Counted from the stretch's first letter, positions 7,945-16,965 are shown. The stretch: DNA of 64,000 nt from CAKZQX01 sp034437035 (GCA_034437035.1 DAOTUI010000078.1:13440-77439), one strand, 5' to 3'. Notes: generated by a model not told the origin, from the letters alone. Translations and numbers: made by a program.

Positions 7945-8738
7945 TTGGCGATCTGGCCCGGGAAGCCGAGGAGGTGGGATGGGATGGCTTCTTCCTCTGG
8001 GACCACATCGGCGCAGGCTGGCCCGTCCCCATCTCTGACCCCTGGATCGACCTGGCTGTTATTGCCATGCGTACCCGGCGCATTAAACTGGGGGCACTGG
8101 TGACACCGCTGCCCCGGCGGCGGCCCTGGAAAGTCGCACGCGAAACCGTCACGCTGGACCATCTGAGCCAGGGGCGGCTTATCGTGGGTGTGGGCATTGG
8201 CTCGGATATGGCGCAGGAGTACACCTGCTATGGCGAGTCGCCGGATGACCGTTTGCACGCGGCGATGCTCGACGAAGGGCTGGCCGTGCTGACCGGGTTA
8301 TGGCAGGGTGAGCCGTTTAGCTTCGCAGGAACGCACTACCAGGTCAATGGTGCCCACTTCTTACCGCAGCCACGGCAGCATCCGCGTATCCCGATCTGGG
8401 TGGCGGGCTTCTGGCCGAACAAAAAACCCTTCCGGCGGGCGGCGCAGTGGGATGGCGTCTGCCCGGTTAACCGTGAGAGTCTGGCAGTGCCGCTGACCCC
8501 GGCTGACTTCCGCGCAATCCTGGCCTACATTCGACAGCACCGCTCATCGGAGCAGCCGTTTGATGTCATTCATGCGGGCCAGACGACCGGGACAGATGTT
8601 GCCGCGGATCGGGCGCTGGTGAGCGCCTACGCCGAGGCCGGTGTCACCTGGTGGCTGGAAATGCCCGGCTCGGAGGCGACGACGCTGGCGGAGTTTCGCC
8701 GGCGCATTCAGCAGGGTCCACCGCGCCTGATGGGTTGA
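7890..8738 (+). CDS. LLM-class flavin-dependent oxidoreductase
   Basis: Luciferase-like monooxygenase-family protein of 282 residues, using F420 or FMN; cytosolic. The N-terminus MQFGIDMPPFGEFSDPALIG, then AEEVGWDGFFLWDHIG, the segment TRRIKLGALVTPLPRRRPWK and LDHLSQGRLIVGVGIG are hallmark LLM patterns. The substrate is not predictable. The ATG at 7890 has a perfect AAGGAGG ribosome binding site 5 bp upstream; an upstream in-frame start at 7854 would remove it. The gene stands alone and is followed by three palindromic repeats. Confidence 0.9.
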   Translation: MQFGIDMPPFGEFSDPALIGDLAREAEEVGWDGFFLWDHIGAGWPVPISDPWIDLAVIAMRTRRIKLGALVTPLPRRRPWKVARETVTLDHLSQGRLIVGVGIGSDMAQEYTCYGESPDDRLHAAMLDEGLAVLTGLWQGEPFSFAGTHYQVNGAHFLPQPRQHPRIPIWVAGFWPNKKPFRRAAQWDGVCPVNRESLAVPLTPADFRAILAYIRQHRSSEQPFDVIHAGQTTGTDVAADRALVSAYAEAGVTWWLEMPGSEATTLAEFRRRIQQGPPRLMG

Positions 8739-8763
8739 TACCTGCCGCACAGGGATGCGCGGC

Positions 8764-8882
8764 GGACGCGCAGAAGCGCGTCCCTACCGGAACATCCGTA
8801 GGTGTCGGGACGCATGGCGGACGCGCAGAAGCGCGTCCCTACCGGAACATCCGTAGGTGTCGGGACGCGCAGAAGCGCGTCC
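8764..8882. repeat. Three copies of REP-like palindrome GGACGCGCAGAAGCGCGTCC
   Basis: The 20-bp palindrome is found at 8764-8783, 8819-8838 and 8863-8882, followed by CCTACC or a variant. The units are joined by the spacer CGGAACATCCGTAGGTGTCG, which occurs twice. Single copies occur at six other places in the window. Confidence 0.85.
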
Positions 8883-8902
8883 CGACGGGAACACCTGTTG
8901 CT

Positions 8903-8935
8903 CCTGTAACCTGTAATCTGTAACCTACAACCTCT
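8903..8935. repeat. Heptamer repeats (CTGTAAC type)
   Basis: Four to five 7-bp units (CTGTAAC, CTGTAAT, CTGTAAC, CTACAAC) follow the REP palindromes. A TATAAT at 8958-8963 could serve as -10 box for the MBL gene, but no convincing -35 was seen. Confidence 0.6.
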
Positions 8936-9031
8936 TTCCCTTCCCCCGCCGATAGCGTATAATGAAGGTTATTCCACCTCTGCTACAACCTCTGTACAAC
9001 ATCAGCTTCAAGAGAAGAAGGGAGGATCCTC

Positions 9032-10000
9032 ATGAGCGAACCGATTACGCTGGAACCGGTAGACGCGGCGGAAGTAACGATCCTGGTTGACAATGTGATG
9101 GATGCGCTGGTGCCCGGCTCGCCCACCGTACGCCGCGCCCCGATGAACTGGGACACGTTTGAGGCGGAACCGCTGATTGCCGAGCATGGCTATTCCCTCT
9201 TGTTGACCATCCGCAAGAATGGTCAGACTGCGTCGATCCTCTATGACACCGGGCTGGGCAAGCAAACGCTGGTCCACAACATGGATGTTCTGGGGATCGA
9301 TCCAGGTGAACTGCGGGCAATTGTGCTCTCGCATGGGCATACCGATCACCACGGTGGACTGATGGGTCTGCTGGAGCGGTTGGGACCACGCCGGATGCCG
9401 CTGGTGCTGCACCCCGATGCCTGGCGTGAGCGCAAGGTGGTTTTCCCCGCCGGGAATGAACTACACCTGCCCGCTCCCAGCCGCGCCGATCTGCTGCGCG
9501 AGGGCGTAGAACTGCTGGAGCGGCGCGATCCCTCGCTGCTGCTGGACGGCTCCGTCCTGGTGACGGGGCAGGTGGAGCGGACAACAGAGTTTGAGCAGGG
9601 GCCGGTCAGTCATCTGGCCCACACCGATGCCGGCTGGGAGCCTGATGTCTGGGTCTGGGATGACCAGGCGGCCCTGGTCAATGTCAAAGACAAGGGGCTG
9701 CTGGTCTTGACGGGCTGTAGCCACGCGGGGATTGTCAATATTCTGCGCTATGCCCGCAAGCTGACCGGCAGCGACAAGATCCACGGGGTAATCGGCGGGT
9801 TCCACCTGTCGGGCGGCTTCTTCGAGAAGATTATCCCGCCAACAGTTGACGAACTGACCACATTGCAGCCGGATGTGATCGTGCCCGGCCACTGCACCGG
9901 CTGGAAGGCCATCCATGCGATTGCCCGCACCCTGCCCGACGCCTATGTGCAGACCTGTGTGGGTACGCGGTTGCTGTTTGACTGCGAATTTCGTTCATAA
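9032..10000 (+). CDS. MBL-fold metallo-hydrolase (dihydropterin phosphate synthase-like)
   Basis: A 322-residue metallo-beta-lactamase-fold protein. The metal-binding motif LSHGHTDHHGG gives His101, His103, Asp105 and His106; later ligands are in LTGCSHAGIVNI, GGFHLSGG and VPGHCTGW. The series GCSHAG / GGFHL / PGHCTGW is typical of the archaeal and bacterial group annotated as 7,8-dihydropterin-6-methyl-4-(beta-D-ribofuranosyl)-aminobenzene-5'-phosphate synthase-like; the true substrate is unknown. AGGGAGGATCCTC upstream of the ATG is a good ribosome binding site. It is a single gene with an interspersed element downstream. Confidence 0.9.
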   Translation: MSEPITLEPVDAAEVTILVDNVMDALVPGSPTVRRAPMNWDTFEAEPLIAEHGYSLLLTIRKNGQTASILYDTGLGKQTLVHNMDVLGIDPGELRAIVLSHGHTDHHGGLMGLLERLGPRRMPLVLHPDAWRERKVVFPAGNELHLPAPSRADLLREGVELLERRDPSLLLDGSVLVTGQVERTTEFEQGPVSHLAHTDAGWEPDVWVWDDQAALVNVKDKGLLVLTGCSHAGIVNILRYARKLTGSDKIHGVIGGFHLSGGFFEKIIPPTVDELTTLQPDVIVPGHCTGWKAIHAIARTLPDAYVQTCVGTRLLFDCEFRS

Positions 10001-10037
10001 GTGCGCACAAACGCATCCTGGGCAACATCTTCAGTTA

Positions 10038-10253
10038 CAGGACGTACGCGGTGTGCATTCAAACGGGTCGTTTGCTCCCGATAACGGTGCATTTCGCCTG
10101 CGGCAGCATGGTACGTTTCTATCTTTTTCCGGAAAATTTGGCACGTTGTGCCAAATTTTCCGGAAAAAGGATGTCCTATTCCGCCCTGCTGGAGGCGAAT
10201 CGGGTTATTCATCCAGGTGAACACCTGGTTCGGAACCAACTGCGTACATCGTG
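10038..10253. repeat. TACGCGGT interspersed element, copy B (reverse orientation)
   Basis: Begins CAGGACGTACGCGGT and ends ACTGCGTACATCGTG. The order of inner motifs is reversed (TTCGCCTGCGGCAGCATGGTAC first). The central hairpin at about 10126-10170 has arms CTTTTTCCGGAAAATTTGGC. Side hairpins CAAACG-GGT-CGTTTG and CCAGGTG-AA-CACCTGG are visible. The 11-bp stretch ATCTTCAGTTA precedes the element (10027-10037) and recurs at 10275-10285, 21 bp beyond its end, so a few extra bases lie between. Confidence 0.85.
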
Positions 10254-10440
10254 TAACTAAAAGGTGTTACTATTATCTTCAGTTAATGCGATACTTGCAG
10301 CGGTTGAGAACAGTATTCACATTACAGTAGCGTGTCTTCATTCCTCGGAGTACGAACACTATGGCAGCAAACATTTGACTCTCAGAGATTCGCTCTCAAC
10401 CGCCTAAAGGCGGCACTACGACAAATGTAGGGTTGCTATA

Positions 10441-10737
10441 TCAGCTTCCGGTCGCATCCCGAATTTCGCGGACGATTGCCGCAACCTGCTCCTGCGATTG
10501 CCCGTGCCGCGCAAGCACCTGCACAGTCAAATCCAGCACGCGGTCGGCAAACCGTTGCGCAACATCGTGCCGTAGCCCCTGCCCAATATAGAGTTTCAGC
10601 AGCGCTTCTACCGACATATCCCGGACGGCAGCAACCTGTTCAAGCGACTGCCAGGTATCCGTGGGAATAGCGAGGGTTACGCTGGTTGTTGGCCGGGGGC
10701 GAATATGCAGTTCGGTTGGGAACTCAGGCTGACTCAT
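10441..10737 (-). CDS. Antitoxin partner of BrnT-like toxin
   Basis: A 98-residue protein, probably a DNA-binding antitoxin. The segment TSVTLAIPTDTWQSLEQVAA fits a short beta strand followed by helices, as in ribbon-helix-helix antitoxins; the C-terminal half is helical (ADRVLDLTVQVLARHGQSQEQ). The start ATG at 10737 overlaps the end of the upstream BrnT-like frame by 14 bp, the usual toxin-first order of brnTA operons. The family assignment rests mainly on this coupling. The antitoxin is intact while the toxin carries a stop codon. Confidence 0.72.
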   Translation of the reverse strand: MSQPEFPTELHIRPRPTTSVTLAIPTDTWQSLEQVAAVRDMSVEALLKLYIGQGLRHDVAQRFADRVLDLTVQVLARHGQSQEQVAAIVREIRDATGS

Positions 10738-11023
10738 ACAGCTTCCTTTCAGAGCGGGTTGCCAGGCACGCGGAAATAATCCGTGTCCGTTCCCGTCGCT
10801 CGGTGTATACCACCAATAACAGGCGTTGTGAAACGGAATAGCCGAGAATGAAGCCTCGTTGCTCACTGGTGCCTGCTGGAGTGGCATTGCCATACTGATA
10901 AAATGGATCAAAGAAGACCTCAGCCGCTTCCTCAAACATAACGCCATGTTTTTCGGCGTTCTGCTGCGCCTTCTGGTCATCCTACTCAAACGCAATACCC
11001 TGAAGCCAGTAGACCACATTCAT
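10724..11023 (-). pseudogene. BrnT-family toxin, interrupted by nonsense codon
   Basis: Ribonuclease toxin of type II toxin-antitoxin systems. The frame reads MNVVYWLQGIAFE, then TAG (10984-10982), then DDQKAQQNAEKHGVMFEEAA and, further on, LLVVYTERRERTRIISACLA ending ERKLYESA. BrnT proteins have FEWD at the stop position (F-E-W-D-xxK-xxxN-xxKHG), so a TGG to TAG change of the conserved Trp is likely. Translation from the internal ATG (10939) would give only 71 residues without the N-terminal strand. The gene was probably inactivated while the antitoxin was kept. Confidence 0.75.
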
Positions 11024-11475
11024 CAGATCACCATCTGAACAGAGAGCGGATAGAATGCATGATACCACGAATGGGAAGACGCAGTGACTATCTCTACACA
11101 CACGCACGTCAGATGTCTGTTGCACACATAGCGTGTGCTGCCGGCATTCGTGTATTCGTGGTTTCTATTCGTGGACAGTCAGGATTACGCACCCCGCGAA
11201 GTCTCTGGATCACGAACGCTACAAAAGGGCACGAAAGTCACAAAATTCCCACTCCCGCCTCCTCGCCTCACCTCCCTGCCGCCTCTCAAGTGTAGACTTT
11301 TTCGCTAGAGCGCAGTGGAGTGCGGTTGGCGAGACCGGCAGCGACCGCCGCTCCAGAAACTATGTTCCGCACCCGGACGGGCGGCGGACGCGCAGAAGCG
11401 CGTCCCTACCGCAAAAAGCCTACATCTGAGAGCGCCCCATCTCCTCGCCTCCTCGCCTCCTCACCTCCCCACCGC
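11024..11475. other. Non-coding stretch left of the IS
   Basis: No supported gene. It holds one REP palindrome (11386-11405) and a polypyrimidine run of CTCCTCGC-type units just before the IS end. The missing C-terminal codons of the BCCT gene, expected on this side of the IS, are not found. Confidence 0.5.
11386..11405. repeat. REP-like palindrome
   Basis: Copy of GGACGCGCAGAAGCGCGTCC followed by CTACC. Confidence 0.8.
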
Positions 11476-12855
11476 CTGAAAGGGGGGGGTTGAGACGCCA
11501 TATTGCTGATTAGGACGGACTATGGATATGGATCGCCCAACTGTCAGGGGTTTTTGGCCATGGCTCCGGACGCAACCAGAGCCGCACCCAGGTGCGTCCC
11601 CGCGCTCATAACCAGCGCAGCTTCTGCGTCCCTTGCTGGATCAGGCTGATGATCCGGCGGGCCGTGCCACTCCGGCGTGTGCGACGCGGCTGGGTCGTGG
11701 GTGGTTGGCGCACCTGACCGGGTGCGACTCCCTGCTGCGCAGCATCCTCAATCCGCGTGCCGATGGCCAGGGTCCACAGCGTGGCGACCGCCACCACCAG
11801 ATACTGCCAGGCCACCGCGTCCGGGGCGTTCAGTTGGCCACGCTGCCAGTCCCAGTCCATGGATTTACTGGCGCGAAAGCCTTCCTCATCCCACATGCGC
11901 AGCGCATACCAGGCCGGGTCCAGTTGGCTTGGGGGCAGATCGGTCAACAGGGCCCATGGCGCGTCCGCCTGGGGATCCCACACCGTCGCCAGCGTGCCGT
12001 CCAGCCGCTTCGCCGCGTCCGTAAACGCGGTGCCGGTGCCAATCCAGCCGCGCCCGGGACCACCGGCCAGATCGCGCACGCGCTGGCGCTGCGCACCGGT
12101 TGGGGTGAATGTCGCCCGATCCTGGACGCGCATCACCGGATGCCAGCCGTGATCGCGGATGGCATGCCACAACTGGGGACTCCCCAACCCCTGGTCGGTG
12201 ACAACAACGACCAGGCGGGTGGCATCCAGCTTGGTGGCGGCCCACGCCAACCGGCGTTCCCAGTGGGGTGCCCATGCGCCGGGCGTATTGGCCGGGACCA
12301 GCACCCAGCCGATGGGCAGCGCGGTGCCGCGATAGCGGATACTCAGGCGCAACAGGACGACATCATCGCGCCGGTAGGAGGCGTCCATGCCCAGAATCAG
12401 GCGCTCGTCCGTCCACAGGTCCAGGATTACGCGGAGGAGGTCGGCCCCGGCAGCCAGCGGGCTGACCACTGTCGGCTCGCCTGCCGCAGGCGGCGTGGTG
12501 GTCTGGTGGGCGGGCTGATCCAGCCAGGCATCCCACTGGTCGGTCAGGGTGGTCGGGCGCGCGATCCCGGCCGTCGCCAACGCCTGGATGAGCGAGGGAC
12601 CATTGGCATTCCCCGCCAGGACTGCCCCCAACACCCAGCGGGCCAGCTGGCGTTGGCGAGGTGGGGGTAGGGTGGGCACCCAGCGCTGAATCACCTGCTG
12701 CACAACCTGTTCCATGGACTGAGTCATCGGTACCTCCAACCGTGATACCCATCATCGGGATCAGTGTACCGAGTCTGCCAGATCGAGCGGTGGTTGGCAA
12801 ATCCCAGCGAGAACAAAATCCTTGACACCATATCAGTCCATCCCCCCCCTTTCAG
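11476..12855. mobile_element. Insertion sequence of about 1.38 kb (IS4/IS701-like)
   Basis: A single transposase gene is enclosed by 14-bp perfect terminal inverted repeats CTGAAAGGGGGGGG (11476-11489, and inverted at 12842-12855). No direct repeat flanks the ends (left ...CTCCCCACCGC, right CCCCGGCCGAG...), so an adjacent deletion may have removed one target copy. The right end sits within the C-terminal part of a BCCT transporter gene. Confidence 0.78.
11606..12727 (-). CDS. DDE transposase, IS4/IS701-like
   Basis: A 373-residue transposase. The catalytic triad can be read as Asp in LILGMDASYR, Asp in VVVVTDQGLG, and Glu in MWDEEGFRASKSMDWDW, which resembles the Y-(2)-R-(3)-E-(6)-K box of IS4-type enzymes. 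The C-terminus is basic (PRRTRRSGTARR). The ATG at 12727 follows a GGAGGT ribosome binding site. The frame is intact, so the element may still be active. Family assignment is by motif pattern only. Confidence 0.85.
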   Translation of the reverse strand: MTQSMEQVVQQVIQRWVPTLPPPRQRQLARWVLGAVLAGNANGPSLIQALATAGIARPTTLTDQWDAWLDQPAHQTTTPPAAGEPTVVSPLAAGADLLRVILDLWTDERLILGMDASYRRDDVVLLRLSIRYRGTALPIGWVLVPANTPGAWAPHWERRLAWAATKLDATRLVVVVTDQGLGSPQLWHAIRDHGWHPVMRVQDRATFTPTGAQRQRVRDLAGGPGRGWIGTGTAFTDAAKRLDGTLATVWDPQADAPWALLTDLPPSQLDPAWYALRMWDEEGFRASKSMDWDWQRGQLNAPDAVAWQYLVVAVATLWTLAIGTRIEDAAQQGVAPGQVRQPPTTQPRRTRRSGTARRIISLIQQGTQKLRWL

Positions 12856-13640
12856 CCCCGGCCGAGATGATGTCAATCACCAGCGAGCCCGAATCGGACG
12901 AGGTGATAAAGAAGATTGTCACCCCTACCAGCGCCAGCAGCGAAGTGATACTCCCCAGTGGGAATTGATCGAGCAGCACATACATCGCAATCGCATCATC
13001 CTGCAGAATCGGCTCAACCAGACCACCCCCGCCATACAGTTCAATCCAGAACGCCGCGCCGCCAAACACGCTAAACCAGAGCATGGAGATAATCGCCGGC
13101 ACAAGCAGCACCCCCAGGATAAACTCGCGGATCGTGCGGCCCTTCGAGATGCGCGCGATAAAAATACCCACAAATGGGGCCCAGGAAATCCACCAGGCCC
13201 AGTAGGCAATTGTCCAGTCGCTCTGCCAGTTTGCACCCGGCTCCTGGAACGCTTCCGACCAGGTGCTCAGGAAGGGCAGTTGTTGCAGGTAGTAGCCACC
13301 TCTGGAGTATGGTATCGAGCAGCGCCGGCGTGGGGCCGAGAATGAAGACCAGCACCAGCAGCACCGCGCCCAGGATCAGCGCCACCCGGCTAAGCTGCCG
13401 GATACCGGCATTCAGGCCGCTGATGACCGATATGGTCGCACTCGTCGTGATCAACGTAATAATGAATAGTTGGACAACCACATCCTGCGGTACATTGTAG
13501 AGATAGTTCAGCCCGGCGTTGATCTGCTCCGCGCCGAGGCCAAGGGAGGTTGCCACACCGAAGAGCGTCGCAATAATGGCGATAATGTCAACCACATTGC
13601 GGAAGTGGGTTGCATTGGTGGATTGTCGTGATTGCACAGA
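12842..13640 (-). pseudogene. BCCT-family transporter, truncated at both ends and frameshifted
   Basis: Remnant of a betaine/carnitine/choline-type sodium-coupled transporter. The first part reads VVDIIAIIATLFGVATSLGL, GAEQINAGLNYLYNVPQDVV and LVFILGPTPALLDTILQ. After a frameshift near 13310 it continues YYLQQLPFLSTWSEAFQ, the signature stretch DWTIAYWAWWISWAPFVGIF, and SSDSGSLVIDIISAG, where the IS begins. The roughly 250 N-terminal residues are missing upstream of 13640, and the last C-terminal residues are lost at the IS. At least three independent lesions make it non-functional. Confidence 0.88.
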
Positions 13641-13965
13641 GTAACTGTGCCTACACTTTGCTACATGTACAGGCAGAACCGCGCCGGCAGGTCACCGGCG
13701 CTTGCAGGGGAAATAGCTGAAATTGTTCCATGGAACAATTCAATTGTCTCTGTTTTCGCAAAATACGTGCCATCCCTGTGGAGCGGACAAAAAGCAGCAG
13801 AAGGGAGAGGGTGAAGGGGTATTTGGTGGCTGGAAGAGGCAGTATGTAGATCACTTCTACATTGCTGTGGCAAGCAGTATGCGGGAGCATGGCTGCCGCA
13901 CTCCATATCCGGACTACTTTTCAAACTTCATTAGCAGGCACTACGAACGCTCAAACAAACGCGCA
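13641..13965. other. Non-coding stretch with palindromes
   Basis: No gene is seen. It contains a perfect 20-bp palindrome (13721-13740) and a copy of the repeat running from GCGGGAGCATGGCTGCCGCA into CTCCATATCCGGACTA (about 13883-13915). Confidence 0.5.
13721..13740. promoter_or_regulatory. Perfect 20-bp palindrome, operator-like
   Basis: AATTGTTCCATGGAACAATT is a perfect palindrome of operator size. It lies about 80 bp upstream of the decayed BCCT gene in that gene's direction, so it may be the operator of the lost transporter promoter. No regulator gene is adjacent. Confidence 0.45.
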
Positions 13966-16965
13966 TTATCCATGTTGAGCAGTGAGCAAAAAGACCAGCG
14001 CAGCGCGCAGGCGACCGGACCAGGCGACCTCATTATGTAAACCGCCGGGTTCTTCCACATAGGAGAGTTGCGTGTCTGCCTGGTAGCCTTTCTCCAGCAG
14101 CAGGCTGCGCATACGCCGGGTATCGGCCACAGTTTCTTCACCTTCACCCGTACCCGCATCAAGGTAGATCTTGCCGGGCACCTGTAGCGCATCATCAATC
14201 CAATCGAAGATCGCCCGGTCGGCAAACCAGAAGGCGGAACTCATTGCGCCGGCAAAGCCAAACGTTTCAGGGTAGCGGAAAAAGGCATACAGACTGATCA
14301 ACCCACCCATTGATGAGCCCATAATGCCGGTATGTTCGCGGTCGGCCAGGGTGCGGAAACCGCGATCGATCTGGGGTTTCAGGGTGTTGCAAATAAACGT
14401 CAGGTAGTCTTCACCGCGCCCGACGCCATACTTTTCACTCTCGAAGGGACTATACTCCTCGATCCGCCGGTCGCTCATGTTCGGGATGCCGACGATGATC
14501 GCCTTGATGTCCTGCTGCGCCAGCTCCTCCATAGTCTCATCCACACACCACTCGTCGTTAAAGCTGGTCATCTGGTCGAAGAGGTTTTGCCCGTCGTGCA
14601 TGTAGATGACCGGGTAGCGGTTTGCGCCGTCATCATAGTCCGGCGGCAGGTAGACCAGAATGTCACGGTTGTTCCCCAGTTGCGGGCTCCAGACGGCAGC
14701 GATGGTGATGACCGTCCCGACAATCGTATGCTCCCGCGTGGGTGCGCCCACCAGGGCCGGCGACGGTGGCAATACTTGAGATTGAACGGCAGTCGTGCCG
14801 ACATGGGCGGCCCATGCGTCACCCGGCTGACAGAGCAACATCAGCGAACGCCCCGGCAGTTCGTAGATCGTACCCGGTGCAAATGCGTGGTGCCTGGCTC
14901 CATCCGCTGTCGTGTCAAGTAATACCTGCCAGGCGGGACCATCGGGATCATCGGAACCACCCGGCGCAACCGGCAGCGTGAAGGGAATCGGTTCATGGTA
15001 GGCGTTGAGCAGCAGCAGCAAGACATCATCGTAGATTTTCTGCCCGCTCATGTCCTGCTCATCCATCAACTGCCCATTGAGCAGCATCCCCAGACAACGC
15101 ACCATGCCGTTGTCCCACTCCGCATCGCTCATCTGCGTGCCATCGGGTTGATACCAGCCGATATCTTTAACATCCTCGCCATGGATCGTGCGGCCCTGGA
15201 AGAAATTCTGGCGGTGCAGCACCGGGTGTGCTTTGCGCAGTGCAATCAGTTGGCGTGTGAAATCAAGCAGATCCCGGCCGGCGCTATCCAGGTTCCAATC
15301 CAGCCAGCTTATTGCGTTATCCTGGCAGTAGGCATTGTTATTGCCCTGCTGCGTGCGACTGCGCTCGTCACCCGCCGGCAGCATCGGCGTGCCCTGCGAG
15401 AGCAACAGCGTTGCCAGCAGGTTGCGCTGCTGTTGAGTGCGGAGTGCATTCACCTGCGGATCGTCGGTTGGCCCCTCGACACCACAGTTCCAGGAGTTGT
15501 TATGACTCTCGCCGTCCTGGTTATTCTCGCCATTGGCTTCATTATGTTTCTCATTGTAACTCACCAGGTCACGCAACGTAAAGCCGTCGTGGGCCGTGAT
15601 GAAGTTAATCGAGGCGTAGGGACTGCGCCCGTTATGCTGATAGAGATCGCTGGAGCCGCTCAATCGGTAAGCCAGCTCCGCCACCTGCGCTTCATCGCCC
15701 TTCCAATAGCGCCGTACCGTGTCGCGGTACTTCCCATTCCACTCGGCCCACATCACCGGGAAGTTGCCCACCTGATAGCCCCCCGGCCCGACATCCCAGG
15801 GCTCGGCAATCAGTTTCACCTGGGAGAGCACCGGATCTTGATGGATCGTATCGAAGAAGGAGGAGAGCCGGTCGCCCTCGTAGAGTCCCCGCGCCAGGGT
15901 TGTTGCCAGGTCAAAGCGGAAGCCATCGACATGCATTTCCGTAACCCAGTAGCGCAGGCTGTCCATAATCAGTTGCAGCGTGCGCGATTGCAGCAGGTTC
16001 AGGCTGTTGCCGGTGCCGGTATAGTCCATGTAGTAGCGCAGATTATCATCCACCAGGCGATAGTAGACCGGATTGTCGATCCCTTTCATTGAGAGCATCG
16101 GCCCCAGATGGTTGCCCTCGGCGGTATGGTTGTAGACCACATCGAGAATGACCTCGATTCCGGCGGCATGCAGGGTCTTGACCATTGCCTTAAACTCCGC
16201 TATCTGACCACCCAGTTCGCCACTGCTGCTGTAGCGCGCATCGGGCGCAAAATAGGCCAGCGTGTTGTAGCCCCAGTAGTTGCGCAGGCCACGCTCCACC
16301 AGGTGGCGATCATCCAGAAAGTGATGCACCGGCAGCAGTTCAACGGCGGTGATGCCGAGCGACGTAAGATAGTTCACGACGGAGGGCCAGGCCAGCCCGG
16401 CATAGGTTCCTCGCAACGGTTTTGGCACGTCCGGGTGGAGTTGCGTAAACCCCTTCACATGCAGTTCATAAATGATGGATTCATGGAGCGGGATTTGCGG
16501 CGGCTGGTCATTCCCCCAGTTGAACCCACTGTCCGGGATTACCGAACGCGGCATGTAGGGCGCACTATCCCGCGCATCCAGCGCCGGATCCGCTTCCGGA
16601 TCGCCGATGGGATAGCCGAATGTGGCGTCATGCCAGGTCATCCGGTTGGTGACGGCCTTGGCGTAGGGATCAACCAGCAGCTTATGCGGATTGTAGCGCA
16701 GGCCCGCCGTCGGCGCATGCGCACCATAGATCCGATAACCATAGAGTTGCCCGGGGCGCGCCCCGGCAATAAAGCCATGCCAGACATAGTCGGTCTGAGT
16801 GGTCAACGGAACGCGCACCGCCTCGCGCGCCGCGTCGGGGCTATCGAACAGGCACAACTCGACGGCGGTCGCGTGCTCGGCAAAGATGGCAAAGTTTACC
16901 CCTTCGCCATCCCATGTTGCACCAAGCGGGTAAGGTACCCCGGGCTTGATTGGAAGTGTGGTCAT
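13966..16965 (-). CDS. glgX: GlgX-type glycogen debranching enzyme fused to C-terminal esterase domain
   Basis: A 999-residue fusion. Residues 1 to about 715 are an isoamylase-type GH13 enzyme: CBM48-like start (PLGATWDGEGVNFAIFAEHA), WGYNT and DVVYNHTAEGNH motifs, nucleophile Asp352 in GFRFDLA, acid/base Glu388 in IAEPWD and Asp460 in ITAHDGF. It should cleave alpha-1,6 branches of glycogen or trimmed dextrins. Residues about 745-999 form an alpha/beta-hydrolase esterase of the enterochelin-esterase type: RDILVYLPPDYDD, VIYMHDGQNLFD, nucleophile Ser885 in MGSSMGG and His977 in GGLHNE. GlgX alone has about 650-720 residues. The role of the esterase (for instance deacylating modified glucans) is unknown. 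An AGAGAGGG ribosome binding site precedes the ATG. Confidence 0.93.
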   Translation of the reverse strand: MTTLPIKPGVPYPLGATWDGEGVNFAIFAEHATAVELCLFDSPDAAREAVRVPLTTQTDYVWHGFIAGARPGQLYGYRIYGAHAPTAGLRYNPHKLLVDPYAKAVTNRMTWHDATFGYPIGDPEADPALDARDSAPYMPRSVIPDSGFNWGNDQPPQIPLHESIIYELHVKGFTQLHPDVPKPLRGTYAGLAWPSVVNYLTSLGITAVELLPVHHFLDDRHLVERGLRNYWGYNTLAYFAPDARYSSSGELGGQIAEFKAMVKTLHAAGIEVILDVVYNHTAEGNHLGPMLSMKGIDNPVYYRLVDDNLRYYMDYTGTGNSLNLLQSRTLQLIMDSLRYWVTEMHVDGFRFDLATTLARGLYEGDRLSSFFDTIHQDPVLSQVKLIAEPWDVGPGGYQVGNFPVMWAEWNGKYRDTVRRYWKGDEAQVAELAYRLSGSSDLYQHNGRSPYASINFITAHDGFTLRDLVSYNEKHNEANGENNQDGESHNNSWNCGVEGPTDDPQVNALRTQQQRNLLATLLLSQGTPMLPAGDERSRTQQGNNNAYCQDNAISWLDWNLDSAGRDLLDFTRQLIALRKAHPVLHRQNFFQGRTIHGEDVKDIGWYQPDGTQMSDAEWDNGMVRCLGMLLNGQLMDEQDMSGQKIYDDVLLLLLNAYHEPIPFTLPVAPGGSDDPDGPAWQVLLDTTADGARHHAFAPGTIYELPGRSLMLLCQPGDAWAAHVGTTAVQSQVLPPSPALVGAPTREHTIVGTVITIAAVWSPQLGNNRDILVYLPPDYDDGANRYPVIYMHDGQNLFDQMTSFNDEWCVDETMEELAQQDIKAIIVGIPNMSDRRIEEYSPFESEKYGVGRGEDYLTFICNTLKPQIDRGFRTLADREHTGIMGSSMGGLISLYAFFRYPETFGFAGAMSSAFWFADRAIFDWIDDALQVPGKIYLDAGTGEGEETVADTRRMRSLLLEKGYQADTQLSYVEEPGGLHNEVAWSGRLRAALVFLLTAQHG

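Noticed and set aside
14995..16092. A 365-codon + strand frame opposite the GlgX domain
   Set aside because: Antisense to a fully conserved GH13 enzyme; no start signal.
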